The position numbers and the translations under genes were made by a program. Positions 15,630 through 22,372 of a stretch of 64,000 nt of DNA are shown piece by piece (the stretch's first letter is position 1; the number at the start of each line of letters is the position of its first letter). The stretch spans positions 127,033 through 191,032 of the forward strand of contig CAJTUE010000004.1 of assembly GCA_910579775.1 (NCBI GenBank), read 5' to 3'. The notes under the pieces are model-generated. The model was not told the DNA's origin, made no database searches, and worked only from the letters and a program-made list of their open reading frames with translations. Source of the stretch: an uncultured Oscillospiraceae bacterium (GTDB taxonomy: Bacteria; Bacillota; Clostridia; Oscillospirales; Oscillospiraceae).

Positions 15630-16163
15630 ATGGATATACCAGAGGAATTTGTACTCGTTACAATCTTCGATCCTGGCCTCCCCTCGTTCGTCAGCGGCGA
15701 GGTTGAGTACCTGGGATCCAAGGCAGTGGCGGGAAGGGTCAACGAGGGTGGAATCCGTGTCCCGAAAAGGCTCGTCTTCAAAGGAAAGAGAGAACAAGTA
15801 CACCGTCATTGGCAGCACAGCCATGAGAACTGCTGGGGTGTCCCTTATAAGCTCAGAGCAAGCTTGATGAGAGTGGAATGTTACTATTTTAAGCTCGAAC
15901 GGGAATACGTTCGGGCTATTCAGCTTAACTTCCATGGGCTCAAATATCTTAGTGATGCATCAAAGCAATGGGAACCCATCAATGCGGAAGATTGCTGGGG
16001 AAATGATGGCGTTCTGGCTGGAGACGAACCCGGCGACATCTACAATGCATTGCTGATGATAGATCGTCGTTTCAAGATGCTTGCAGACGTCAAAGCAGAT
16101 ATGGCAGATCCCCAACCATTTGACTACAAGCAATTCTTTAACGAGGTGTTCGCTGATGGATGA
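15630..16163 (+). CDS. Hypothetical protein (177 aa)
   Basis: CGGAGGAATAAAC precedes the ATG, a strong start. The protein is rich in beta-type segments near the N-terminus (FVLVTIFDPGLPSFVSGEVEYLG; GGIRVPKRLVFKGKREQVHRHW) and helical at the C-terminus (DIYNALLMIDRRFKMLADVKADM). Two cysteines (NCWG, DCWG) lie in W-containing turns. No family is recognised. It ends the plus-strand run that begins at 14362, 40 bp before a hairpin terminator. Confidence 0.65.
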   Translation: MDIPEEFVLVTIFDPGLPSFVSGEVEYLGSKAVAGRVNEGGIRVPKRLVFKGKREQVHRHWQHSHENCWGVPYKLRASLMRVECYYFKLEREYVRAIQLNFHGLKYLSDASKQWEPINAEDCWGNDGVLAGDEPGDIYNALLMIDRRFKMLADVKADMADPQPFDYKQFFNEVFADG

Positions 16164-16202
16164 GGAACGAATATCTAAGTATCCTGCCGTTTTCTCAAAA
16201 AA

Positions 16203-16239
16203 AGAGCTGTAGAAACTGAGTTTCAGTCCCTACAGCCCT
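16203..16239. terminator. Bidirectional terminator
   Basis: Arms AGAGCTGTAG and CTACAGCCCT with a small internal hairpin, flanked by TTTACTTT on the plus strand and by a long T-run (from the A-run at 16196-16203) on the minus strand. It separates the convergent genes ending at 16163 and 16285. Confidence 0.75.
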
Positions 16240-16284
16240 TTACTTTGCTTCCAACAGCCATCCTTGGAAACCTAGCTGCGGCCT

Positions 16285-16584
16285 TTATGATTGTTCTTCG
16301 CTCCCATGGAGATAGTCGTCGAAGATCTTCCGTACTTTTTGGGCCTCTTCCTCGTTTACCACAAAAGTTGCCTTCCCGGTTGCTTCATCGACAACTCTGT
16401 CATAGCCCAACGGAGCGGTTCGAGGTGAAGCTGCGCCCCTATCTGGAGAGGAAGGCCTATCCACGACAGCATCCCTAGGCTTGGACCTCAAGATTTCCTG
16501 TGCCGCAGCATACAACTCGGGAGTAATGATTGGCTCTGCGGATATGGAAGGTGTGCGCTGAGAGCCATCAAATGTAGAGCTCAT
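16285..16584 (-). CDS. Small protein resembling the recombinase-domain linker of serine recombinases
   Basis: 99 residues with AAGGAGG 8 nt before the ATG. Residues about 57-95 (APLGYDRVVDEATGKATFVVNEEEAQKVRKIFDDYLHG) match the start of the PF07508-type recombinase domain: P-x-G-Y, a short acidic turn, h-h-V-x-x-x-E-A-x-x-V-R-x-I-F-x-x-Y-x-x-G. No catalytic domain precedes it, and the N-terminus is a Pro/Ser-rich tail. It may be a recombinase remnant put under its own start, or a small recombinase-interacting protein. The intact SD argues against simple decay. Confidence 0.65.
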   Translation of the reverse strand: MSSTFDGSQRTPSISAEPIITPELYAAAQEILRSKPRDAVVDRPSSPDRGAASPRTAPLGYDRVVDEATGKATFVVNEEEAQKVRKIFDDYLHGSEEQS

Positions 16585-16646
16585 GGTATACCGCCTCCTT
16601 CATTACTAACAGTTTAGCTCTTTCTACGGCAATTAGCAAGTCGTTT

Positions 16647-16841
16647 TCACCTGTTTTTCTGAAATTTGATGCAGATATCCCGGCCTTGGATGCAGGGGGA
16701 GCTGTCTGAAGCCAGACAATAGAGGAAGAAGAGTCCCATTGAAATAACAACCGTTCCGCAAATCATCGCGGTCTGAGTATCTGTGCAGTTAGTGAGAGAG
16801 GTAAGAACGCTACTAGGCATTTTTGCTGGGGCTTTACTCAT
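16647..16841 (-). CDS. Small single-pass membrane protein
   Basis: About 64 residues from the ATG at 16841, with GGAGGG 9 nt upstream and an 8-bp overlap with the stop of the XRE/zinc-ribbon gene. One hydrophobic segment (TAMICGTVVISMGLFFLYCLA, about residues 24-44) is a likely membrane helix; the C-terminal end is basic. The overlap and SD argue that it is translated as the third gene of the minus-strand unit 17680-16647. Function unknown. Confidence 0.6.
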   Translation of the reverse strand: MSKAPAKMPSSVLTSLTNCTDTQTAMICGTVVISMGLFFLYCLASDSSPCIQGRDICIKFQKNR

Positions 16842-17298
16842 CTTCGGAACCCTCCGCACATTTCACTTCGATATGCTCATCGTTGAAAGCTCCGACAGGA
16901 TATTCACAAATGTGTCCGGAGACAATCATTTCCTTCCCGCAGGAAGTGCATTCGTGGGAGAATGAGAACTCATACATAATCTCCTCCCCCATTTGCCGCT
17001 CATAGGTGCTAGTCTCGCACTCATCGGTCATGTCCACAACAGTTTTCGCCTTGCAGTAGGGGCAGACTACTATGCGCTTTAAGCTGATATGGTCATGTTC
17101 ATCGAAGTAGAAAATCTGATCCACCGGGGTGTTAAGAGCATGAGATATGTCCAGAGCAAGTTTAAGCGAGGGGTTGTATTTCCCGTTCTCCAGATTGCCG
17201 ATGGTCTCACGCCGCACATCGACCAGGGCAGCAAGGTCAGCTTGCTGCAACCCCTTCTCTTTCCGCAACTCATGGAGCCTGGTGTGTAGTGGAGACAT
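16834..17298 (-). CDS. XRE-family regulator with C-terminal zinc ribbon
   Basis: 154 residues. The HTH lies at residues 5-62 (LHTRLHELRKEKGLQQADLAALVDVRRETIGNLENGKYNPSLKLALDISHALNTPVDQIFYF). A metal-binding ribbon follows, with CPYC (about 78-81) and CTSC (about 117-120). The gene starts 1 bp after the stop of the four-helix membrane protein upstream, a common pairing of XRE regulators with small membrane proteins. The operon promoter contains GTGCGAAAT repeats that are good candidates for its own operator. Confidence 0.85.
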   Translation of the reverse strand: MSPLHTRLHELRKEKGLQQADLAALVDVRRETIGNLENGKYNPSLKLALDISHALNTPVDQIFYFDEHDHISLKRIVVCPYCKAKTVVDMTDECETSTYERQMGEEIMYEFSFSHECTSCGKEMIVSGHICEYPVGAFNDEHIEVKCAEGSEDE

Positions 17299-17299
17299 C

Positions 17300-17680
17300 T
17301 TAGCTCCCCCTTTCCATCTTGAAGAAGACAGATCCTGCTGTTAACTCGCCAACCCCGACAATCAGGCAGTAACTCTGGCTGAAGTCGAGCTTAACAACTA
17401 GAGAATTCACAACAAGCAATACCGCCGTGGTAGCCATGATTGCAATAAACCCAATCGAGAGTGCCATGCGCAGATGATCTCCCGCCATTTCATCAAACGA
17501 GTCACGCTTTGGTAACAACGAGATTGTCGTGGCAATGATGGACAGACCGAGCAAAATATACTCCAGAACTCCCTCGCGTGCCGCCAGGTTGGTGATACGA
17601 AGTATGCCAAGCAGAGTCCACAACAGCCCAACTCCTGCATACATAATCGTTATCCCCATGGTTACAGATAGCTTTTTCAT
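17300..17680 (-). CDS. Small multi-pass membrane protein paired with XRE regulator
   Basis: 126 residues from the ATG at 17680 (AAGGAG with 8-nt spacing); the longer in-frame ORF reaching 17974 extends through the promoter and is rejected. Four hydrophobic stretches are visible: VTMGITIMYAGVGLLWTLLGIL, GVLEYILLGLSIIATTISLL, MALSIGFIAIMATTAVLLVV and YCLIVGVGELTAGSVFF. It is the first gene of a promoter-proximal pair with the XRE/zinc-ribbon regulator. It may be the target controlled by that regulator or may sequester it at the membrane (inference). Confidence 0.75.
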   Translation of the reverse strand: MKKLSVTMGITIMYAGVGLLWTLLGILRITNLAAREGVLEYILLGLSIIATTISLLPKRDSFDEMAGDHLRMALSIGFIAIMATTAVLLVVNSLVVKLDFSQSYCLIVGVGELTAGSVFFKMERGS

Positions 17681-17701
17681 AGATGCTCTCCTTTCGACTG
17701 T

Positions 17702-17772
17702 GGTGCATTTCGCTCCTATGTGCGAAATATACCACAATATAGAATGGGTGTCAAGAGAAATGTGCGAAATAT
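17702..17772 (-). promoter_or_regulatory. Consensus promoter with XRE operator repeats
   Basis: On the minus strand, TTGACA (17754-17749) and TATATT (17731-17726) are separated by exactly 17 bp. The 13-mer ATGTGCGAAATAT occurs twice on the plus strand (17718-17730, over the -10 box, and 17760-17772, upstream of the -35), 42 bp apart. An inverted partner ATTTCGC at 17707-17713 makes a dyad with GCGAAAT at 17722-17728. This arrangement fits autorepression by the XRE gene at 16834. Confidence 0.75.
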
Positions 17773-17919
17773 CTCTCACAAATTTCCCCGCGGCTTTTTG
17801 TTGACTTTGGCGAATAGCTTTCGGGAAAGAGTTGTGCCATTGTGTTGGAAGCCGACAATGCATCAATTGACAGGCAATCAAATTTGGGATACTATTAACA
17901 CGTAGAAGGAGGAATGGAA

Positions 17920-18321
17920 ATGCAAAGAGCATGGATATATGGGCGAGACAGTTTGAGCAAAGAGTCTCTTGCATCGCAGATAGAGAAACTCAAGCGATTT
18001 GCAGAGACTAGGCAAATGGAGGTTGTAGGTACAAGCTCCGAAATTTGCCTGGGTCATGGCATTGATCGTGACGGCCTCAACGAAGCCATCCAAATGGTCA
18101 AGGACGGAAGAGCTGATACGCTTCTCATTTGTACGCTCGACCGGATTTCTGATGACGCAGGTGAAATAAAGAAGTTTGCTGGGCAAATTGAAGATCTCGA
18201 CGCCGTCACCTTCGCAAAAGAGAAGGACGCCCAGGCGTGGGGGGATATAAAAGATGTCCTCCGAGGAGGAAGTCCGCTACAGTCGGAAGTTGGAATGATT
18301 TTTAGTATGCTTAGCATGTAA
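17920..18321 (+). CDS. Stand-alone resolvase-type catalytic domain
   Basis: About 133 residues from the ATG at 17920; AAGGAGG lies 7 nt upstream, whereas an ATG at 17914 is too close to it. The sequence RAWIYGRDS-LSKESLASQIEKLKRFAETRQMEVVG, a GIDRDGLNEAIQMVKDGRADTLLICTLDRISDD stretch and LDAVTFAKE follow the serine-recombinase N-terminal fold, with Y-G-R-D-S at the position of the usual Y-x-R-V-S nucleophile motif. There is no DNA-binding C-terminus. It could be a minimal invertase/resolvase partner or a regulator of the large recombinase at the other end of the region. Confidence 0.75.
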   Translation: MQRAWIYGRDSLSKESLASQIEKLKRFAETRQMEVVGTSSEICLGHGIDRDGLNEAIQMVKDGRADTLLICTLDRISDDAGEIKKFAGQIEDLDAVTFAKEKDAQAWGDIKDVLRGGSPLQSEVGMIFSMLSM

Positions 18322-18365
18322 ACCGGAAGTTTCTCCTAAGGCCCTAAAAATGAACCGTTTGCAAG

Positions 18366-18704
18366 ATGACAGAGGGGGCGGTGGCTGTGGACGACCATTC
18401 TGCGTTTGACAGGATGAAGAGGAATGCAGGTTCGGTCATAGAAGCTGTGTGTGAGTCGGTGCGCAGGTCTGTTTTAGAGGATGAAGATGCTATAGCATTG
18501 AAGACCGCCAACGAAGAGCGTGAGTACTGTACCATATGTGCCGCCGCAGCAATGATTGAAGCGAAAGTTCCTGACAGCCGGATCGGAGAACTCCTGACCA
18601 AGTACTTTCGACTTGACGACAATGAGGTTGCCCATGCCTTGGGCAAGGGGCATCTTATGGCAGAGAGAAAGAAGCCTGGGAAGACAGCAAAACCCAAGCG
18701 ATAG
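18366..18704 (+). CDS. Small hypothetical protein at the right end of the accessory region
   Basis: 112 residues from an ATG at 18366; a GTG at 18387 has a better SD (GAGGGGG) and may be the real start. The body is helical (SAFDRMKRNAGSVIEAVCESVRRSVLEDEDAIALKTANEEREYCTICAAAAMIEAKVPDSRIGELLTKYFRL) and the C-terminus is Lys-rich (AERKKPGKTAKPKR). The last 60 residues (ICAAAAMIEAKVPDSRIGELLTKYFRLDDNEVAHAL) resemble a helix-turn-helix-like fold. It lies 44 bp behind the resolvase domain and is probably co-transcribed. Function unknown. Confidence 0.6.
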   Translation: MTEGAVAVDDHSAFDRMKRNAGSVIEAVCESVRRSVLEDEDAIALKTANEEREYCTICAAAAMIEAKVPDSRIGELLTKYFRLDDNEVAHALGKGHLMAERKKPGKTAKPKR

Positions 18705-18825
18705 CAGAGAACCGACCTGAAAGACGCTTGCAGTCCGTTTTATCGTACCGTTTTTGGCAACGCTTTTTGAAACCCTTGTAGTGCAAGGCATTCAGGACAA
18801 CTCATCTATATCGTTCGCCAATTAC

Positions 18826-18860
18826 AAAAAGAAAGACACGCCCAGCGTGTCTTTCTTTTT
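18826..18860. terminator. Perfect bidirectional terminator at the accessory/core boundary
   Basis: A 16-bp perfect stem (18826-18841 with 18845-18860) whose arms end in AAAAA and TTTTT, with a 3-nt CCA loop. It lies 120 bp after the last accessory gene and about 320 bp before nagB. Confidence 0.92.
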
Positions 18861-18867
18861 GGGTTCC

Positions 18868-18973
18868 GGCGGCCAAGGCCGCCTCCACCCTTCGGTATTA
18901 TGATGTTCGGGGTCGGCGAAGCCGCCCCTGCGCAAATTGGCCGCTGGCCAATTTTACGGCGCAAAAGCGCCGT
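18868..18973. repeat. Tandem GC-rich hairpin cluster
   Basis: Four stem-loops in about 105 bp: GGCGGCC-AA-GGCCGCC (18868-18883), an imperfect GGGGTCGGC-GAA-GCCGCCCC (18909-18928), AAATTGGCC-GCT-GGCCAATTT (18934-18954) and ACGGCGC-AAAA-GCGCCGT (18956-18973). Their abrupt GC rise marks the start of core-type DNA. They resemble a dispersed REP-like repeat unit. No gene is visible between 18705 and 19179. Confidence 0.6.
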
Positions 18974-19075
18974 CCTGCCTGCGGCGGGTCCCTGGTAAAG
19001 GCATTTGAATGGAGCTGAATTTGCTTCGTTCTGGCACTACGTACAAAAAATATTTTCCTCTTCTGACAGTATTTG

Positions 19076-19104
19076 TTGAAAAACGCTTTGGAAGGTGTTA
19101 AAAT
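19076..19104 (+). promoter_or_regulatory. Promoter of nagB-nagA
   Basis: TTGAAA (19076-19081) and TAAAAT (19099-19104) with 17-bp spacing; the nagB ATG follows about 75 nt downstream behind TAAGGAGAGG. A GC-rich imperfect hairpin (GCCGCCAAGGGCGGC region, about 19121-19135) lies in the leader. Confidence 0.65.
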
Positions 19105-19179
19105 AGGAGACAGCAAAGTGCCGCCAAGGGCGGCCGACGGCGGGCAGCCGCCGAATTTTATCGTAAGGAGAGGATCCCC

Positions 19180-19935
19180 ATGAAAGTTTACAAGACCGCG
19201 GATTACGCCGCCATGTCCAAGAAGGCGGCCAACATCATCTGCTCCCTGGTGGTGCTCAAGCCCGACTGTGTGCTGGGGCTGGCCACCGGCTCCAGCCCGG
19301 TGGGCACCTACAAGCAGCTCATCGAGTGGAACAAGGAGGGCTATCTGAGCTTCTCCCAGGTCAAGACCGTCAATCTGGACGAGTACCGGGGCCTGCCCAT
19401 CACCCACGACCAGTCCTACCGCTACTTCATGAACGACAACCTCTTCGACCACGTGGACATCGACAAGTCGGTGACCAATGTGCCCGACGGCATGGCCGCG
19501 GACATCAAGGCCGAGTGCAAGCGCTATGACGCGCTGGTGGCCTCTTTGGGCGGTGCGGACCTGCAGCTGCTGGGCATGGGTCACGATGGCCACATTGGCT
19601 TCAACGAGCCCTGCGACGAGTTCCCCAACGGCACCCATTTGGTGGACCTGGATCCCATGACCCTGGAGGCCAACGCCCGCTTCTTTGACAACGACCCCAA
19701 GAAGGTGCCCACCCAGGCGGTGACCATGGGCATCGGCACCATCATGTCCGCCAAGAAGATCCTGGTTGTGGTGTCCGGCGCGGATAAGGCCGGTATTGTG
19801 GCCAAGGCTCTCCTGGGCCCCGTTACCCCCCAGGTGCCCGCCTCCATCCTCCAGTTCCACCCCGACGTGACCATCGTGGCCGACGAGGCCGCGCTGGCAG
19901 AGTATATCAAGGAGGGCGGCAAGGTATGCGACTGA
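19180..19935 (+). CDS. nagB: Glucosamine-6-phosphate deaminase
   Basis: 251 residues, near the short Firmicutes length. It converts glucosamine-6-phosphate to fructose-6-phosphate and ammonia in the cytoplasm, feeding amino sugars into glycolysis. Diagnostic stretches are GLATGSSPVGTY (about 33-44), VNLDEYRGL (about 65-73), GHDGHIGFNEP (about 131-141, with the catalytic Asp/His/Glu set) and VTMGIGTIMSAKKIL. TAAGGAGAGG lies before the ATG. It overlaps nagA by 10 bp, so the two steps of N-acetylglucosamine-6-phosphate use are made together. The C-terminus (EYIKEGGKVCD) is ordinary. Confidence 0.97.
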   Translation: MKVYKTADYAAMSKKAANIICSLVVLKPDCVLGLATGSSPVGTYKQLIEWNKEGYLSFSQVKTVNLDEYRGLPITHDQSYRYFMNDNLFDHVDIDKSVTNVPDGMAADIKAECKRYDALVASLGGADLQLLGMGHDGHIGFNEPCDEFPNGTHLVDLDPMTLEANARFFDNDPKKVPTQAVTMGIGTIMSAKKILVVVSGADKAGIVAKALLGPVTPQVPASILQFHPDVTIVADEAALAEYIKEGGKVCD

Positions 19936-21059
19936 CCGGCGCGCAGGTCTTTCATCCCCGAAAGGGCTTTGTGCTGGGTGAGGTCTGCGCCGGAAACGGC
20001 GTGCTTACTGAGCAGAGCGGGGACAAGGCCGTTGACCTGGCCGGGTGCTATGTGATCCCCGGCCTCATCGATCTCCACTTCCACGGCTGCGTGGGGGAGG
20101 ATTTCTCCGACGCCACCCCCGACGGTCTCCAGAAGATCGCGGACTACCAACTCTCCCGGGGCATCACCGGCATCTGTCCGGCGGGCATGACCCTGGGGGA
20201 GGACACTCTCACCGCCATCTGTGAAAACGCCGCCGCCCACATTGAGGGCAACAAGCCCGGTGCGGAGCTTCTTGGCCTTCATCTGGAGGGGCCGTTCATC
20301 TCCATGGCCAAGAAGGGCGCCCAAAACGGTGATTTTGTCCACGACCCCGACGGAGATATGCTGGAGCGGCTCCAGAAGGCCGCTAAGGGCCACGTGAAGC
20401 TGGTGACCCTGGCTCCTGAGGGGCCGGGGGCTATCGATTTCATTCGCAAGGCCAATGAGCTGGGAGTGCGGGTGTCCCTGGGGCACACCACCGCCGACTA
20501 TGACACTGCGACCGCCGCCTACAACGCCGGGGCGCGGCAGGCCACGCACCTCTTTAACGCCATGCCCTCCTTCACCCACAGGGAGCCGGGGGTCATTGGC
20601 GCCGCTGCCGACCATGAGGAGGTCATGGCGGAGCTGATCTGCGACGGCGTCCATGTTCACGCCAGCGCGGTGCGCGCCATGTTCCGGCTCTTTGGGCCGA
20701 AGCGAATGATCCTCATCTCCGACTCTCTCCGGGCCGCCGGTATGGGAGACGGGGAGTACCCCTTTGGCGGGCAGTATATCGAGGTCCACGGGGCGCGGGC
20801 TACTATCCTTGGCCACCCCGAGACCCTGGCCGGGTCGGTGAGCGATCTGATGGGCTGTGTGAAGAAAGCCACCGAGTTTGGCGTCTCCCTCTGGGCCGCC
20901 GTCACCGCCGCCTCGGTGAATCCCGCCAAGGCCCTGGGGGTCTATGACCGTCTGGGCAGTTTGGACGCGGGGAAGGACGCCAACTTCGCCGTGCTCAACA
21001 CCGACTACACCCTCAAGGCCGTGGTGTTCCATGGCCAGGTAGTTTCCGGCGCGCTGTAA
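19926..21059 (+). CDS. nagA: N-acetylglucosamine-6-phosphate deacetylase
   Basis: 377 residues, typical length. It removes acetate from N-acetylglucosamine-6-phosphate ahead of NagB. Amidohydrolase motifs visible: GLIDLHFHGC (about 47-56, metal-binding HxH), GLHLEGPFI (about 118-126, metal-binding Glu), SLGHTTADY (about 185), ATHLFNAMP (about 206, metal-binding His), CDGVHVHA (about 240) and LISDSLRAAGM (about 263, catalytic Asp). It overlaps nagB by 10 bp and is followed by a strong terminator. No regulator gene is adjacent. Confidence 0.97.
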   Translation: MRLTGAQVFHPRKGFVLGEVCAGNGVLTEQSGDKAVDLAGCYVIPGLIDLHFHGCVGEDFSDATPDGLQKIADYQLSRGITGICPAGMTLGEDTLTAICENAAAHIEGNKPGAELLGLHLEGPFISMAKKGAQNGDFVHDPDGDMLERLQKAAKGHVKLVTLAPEGPGAIDFIRKANELGVRVSLGHTTADYDTATAAYNAGARQATHLFNAMPSFTHREPGVIGAAADHEEVMAELICDGVHVHASAVRAMFRLFGPKRMILISDSLRAAGMGDGEYPFGGQYIEVHGARATILGHPETLAGSVSDLMGCVKKATEFGVSLWAAVTAASVNPAKALGVYDRLGSLDAGKDANFAVLNTDYTLKAVVFHGQVVSGAL

Positions 21060-21100
21060 GCCGTGCCGCCGAATGCGGCTGGTTGGTTTGTTGGAACAAA

Positions 21101-21136
21101 AAAGTCCCCCGCCGTCTTATGACGGCGGGGGACTTT
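21101..21136. terminator. Bidirectional terminator between nagA and the cold-shock gene
   Basis: A 16-bp perfect stem (AAAGTCCCCCGCCGTC / GACGGCGGGGGACTTT) with a TTAT loop. The T-run is strongest on the minus strand (TTTTTTG), so it mainly serves the cold-shock transcript. Confidence 0.92.
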
Positions 21137-21176
21137 CCATTCCAAGCAAAAACAGATCAAACAAAAAATGCTGTGA

Positions 21177-21389
21177 TTACTGGGGAATGACGTTCACGGC
21201 GCGGAGCTTACCATTGCCACGGGGATCGGGCTCGGTGTCGAAGGTGACCTTCTGGCCCTCGGCCAAGGTCTTGAAGCCCTCGGTCTGAATGGCGGAGAAG
21301 TGGACGAACACGTCCTCGCCGCCCTCGTCGTTGGCGATAAAGCCAAAACCCTTGGTCTCGTTGAACCACTTAACTGTTCCCTGATACAT
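21177..21389 (-). CDS. cspA: Cold-shock protein (CspA family)
   Basis: 70 residues from the ATG at 21389 (GGAGGTCGTAGA upstream); the longer frame through 21488 is leader. The single OB-fold carries both RNA-binding motifs: KGFGFI (RNP1, about 13-18) and VFVHFSAI (RNP2, about 27-34), preceded by the MYQGTVKWFNETK start. It binds single-stranded RNA/DNA as an RNA chaperone. It is monocistronic with its own consensus promoter and a leader of about 108 nt, a length seen in cold-inducible csp genes. The gene symbol is generic for the family. Confidence 0.95.
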   Translation of the reverse strand: MYQGTVKWFNETKGFGFIANDEGGEDVFVHFSAIQTEGFKTLAEGQKVTFDTEPDPRGNGKLRAVNVIPQ

Positions 21390-21504
21390 TTCTACGACCT
21401 CCAAAAATTTGTTCCGTCTGCAAAACAAAAGGCCCACGCTTCGCAAGTCACGACAATGATGACTTACGTACCGTGAGCCAAGTTGCACATTCAGACTTAA
21501 CGTT

Positions 21505-21533
21505 AGTATAGCACAGCCCTAAAGCGGTGTCAA
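21505..21533 (-). promoter_or_regulatory. Consensus promoter of the cold-shock gene
   Basis: On the minus strand, TTGACA (21533-21528) and TATACT (21510-21505) with exactly 17 bp between them. The predicted start near 21498 gives a leader of about 108 nt before the ATG. Confidence 0.85.
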
Positions 21534-21541
21534 CGGTAATT

Positions 21542-22372
21542 TCAATGAAAGACACAATATTTTTCCACGGCAATGCCCACGCCGCCCTCGGAGTTGCGTT
21601 CGGTGATAAATTTTGCCGCTGCTTTGGCCTGATCGGTGCCGTTTTCCATGGCAAAGGACCAGCCGGCCCAGGCAAGCATCTCCAGGTCGTTGTCCGCGTC
21701 GCCAAAGGCCATGACCTGGGAGGCGTCGAGCCCAAGCTTATCCGCAAGGGCCGCCAGGGCGCGGCCCTTGTTAACGCCGCGGGCGGTGAGCTCCAGGTTG
21801 GTCTGGAGCGCGCCGGTGACCTCCAGGGGCCCGGTGGACAACAGCTCGTTTACTACCGCAGCCCGTTTGTCTGCGTCCACATAGAAAATATCGAACTTCT
21901 CCGGCTGGGTCTCGGCGGCAAAGAGCTCCATGTCCGGCTGGAGAATCACATGGCGGCGGAACATCTCATAGAAGGCGTCGGAAAGGCAAAACTCCCGCGC
22001 CCCCTCCAGTTCATCGGCCTGCATATAGTTTCTTCCGTCCACATACAGCTCGTAATAGAGACCATGCCGGCGCAGGGTGCGGATGATCTCCACGCATTGG
22101 CGGGGGTCCATGGGGAATTTGACCAGAGGCGTTTCGCCGACTGTGTCCAAGGCCAGCGCGCCGTTGGCGGTGATGCCGTAGCTGACGCAGCCCAGGGTCT
22201 GGGCCGTTTCCTGCACCAGCGACCAGCTGCGCCCGGTGGCGATGGCGATGTGAACGCCCTTGGCCGCGGCGGCGCGCAGGGCATTCAGGTTGCGGGGGGG
22301 GATGGTGGAATGGTCGGCGTCCAGCAGAGTGCCGTCCATGTCCAGTGCGATCAAACGGATGTCAGGGGTCAT
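21542..22372 (-). CDS. Cof-type HAD-IIB phosphatase
   Basis: 276 residues. HAD motifs: DMDGTLLD (residues 10-17, with the nucleophile Asp), ATGRSW (about 45-50, motif II), a Lys in GVNKGRAL (about 195-202, motif III) and FGDADNDLEML (about 218-228, motif IV acidic pair). The C2B-type cap lies in between (residues 80-190). Relatives dephosphorylate sugar phosphates, nucleotides or pyridoxal phosphate; the substrate is not readable here. Its start overlaps the stop of the AAA ATPase gene in an ATGA junction, so it is translated from the same mRNA. Confidence 0.93.
   Translation of the reverse strand: MTPDIRLIALDMDGTLLDADHSTIPPRNLNALRAAAAKGVHIAIATGRSWSLVQETAQTLGCVSYGITANGALALDTVGETPLVKFPMDPRQCVEIIRTLRRHGLYYELYVDGRNYMQADELEGAREFCLSDAFYEMFRRHVILQPDMELFAAETQPEKFDIFYVDADKRAAVVNELLSTGPLEVTGALQTNLELTARGVNKGRALAALADKLGLDASQVMAFGDADNDLEMLAWAGWSFAMENGTDQAKAAAKFITERNSEGGVGIAVEKYCVFH

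Noticed and set aside
17681..17974. N-terminal extension of the membrane protein at 17300-17680
   Set aside because: The extension crosses the consensus promoter and operator repeats. The ATG at 17680 has AAGGAG at the right distance.
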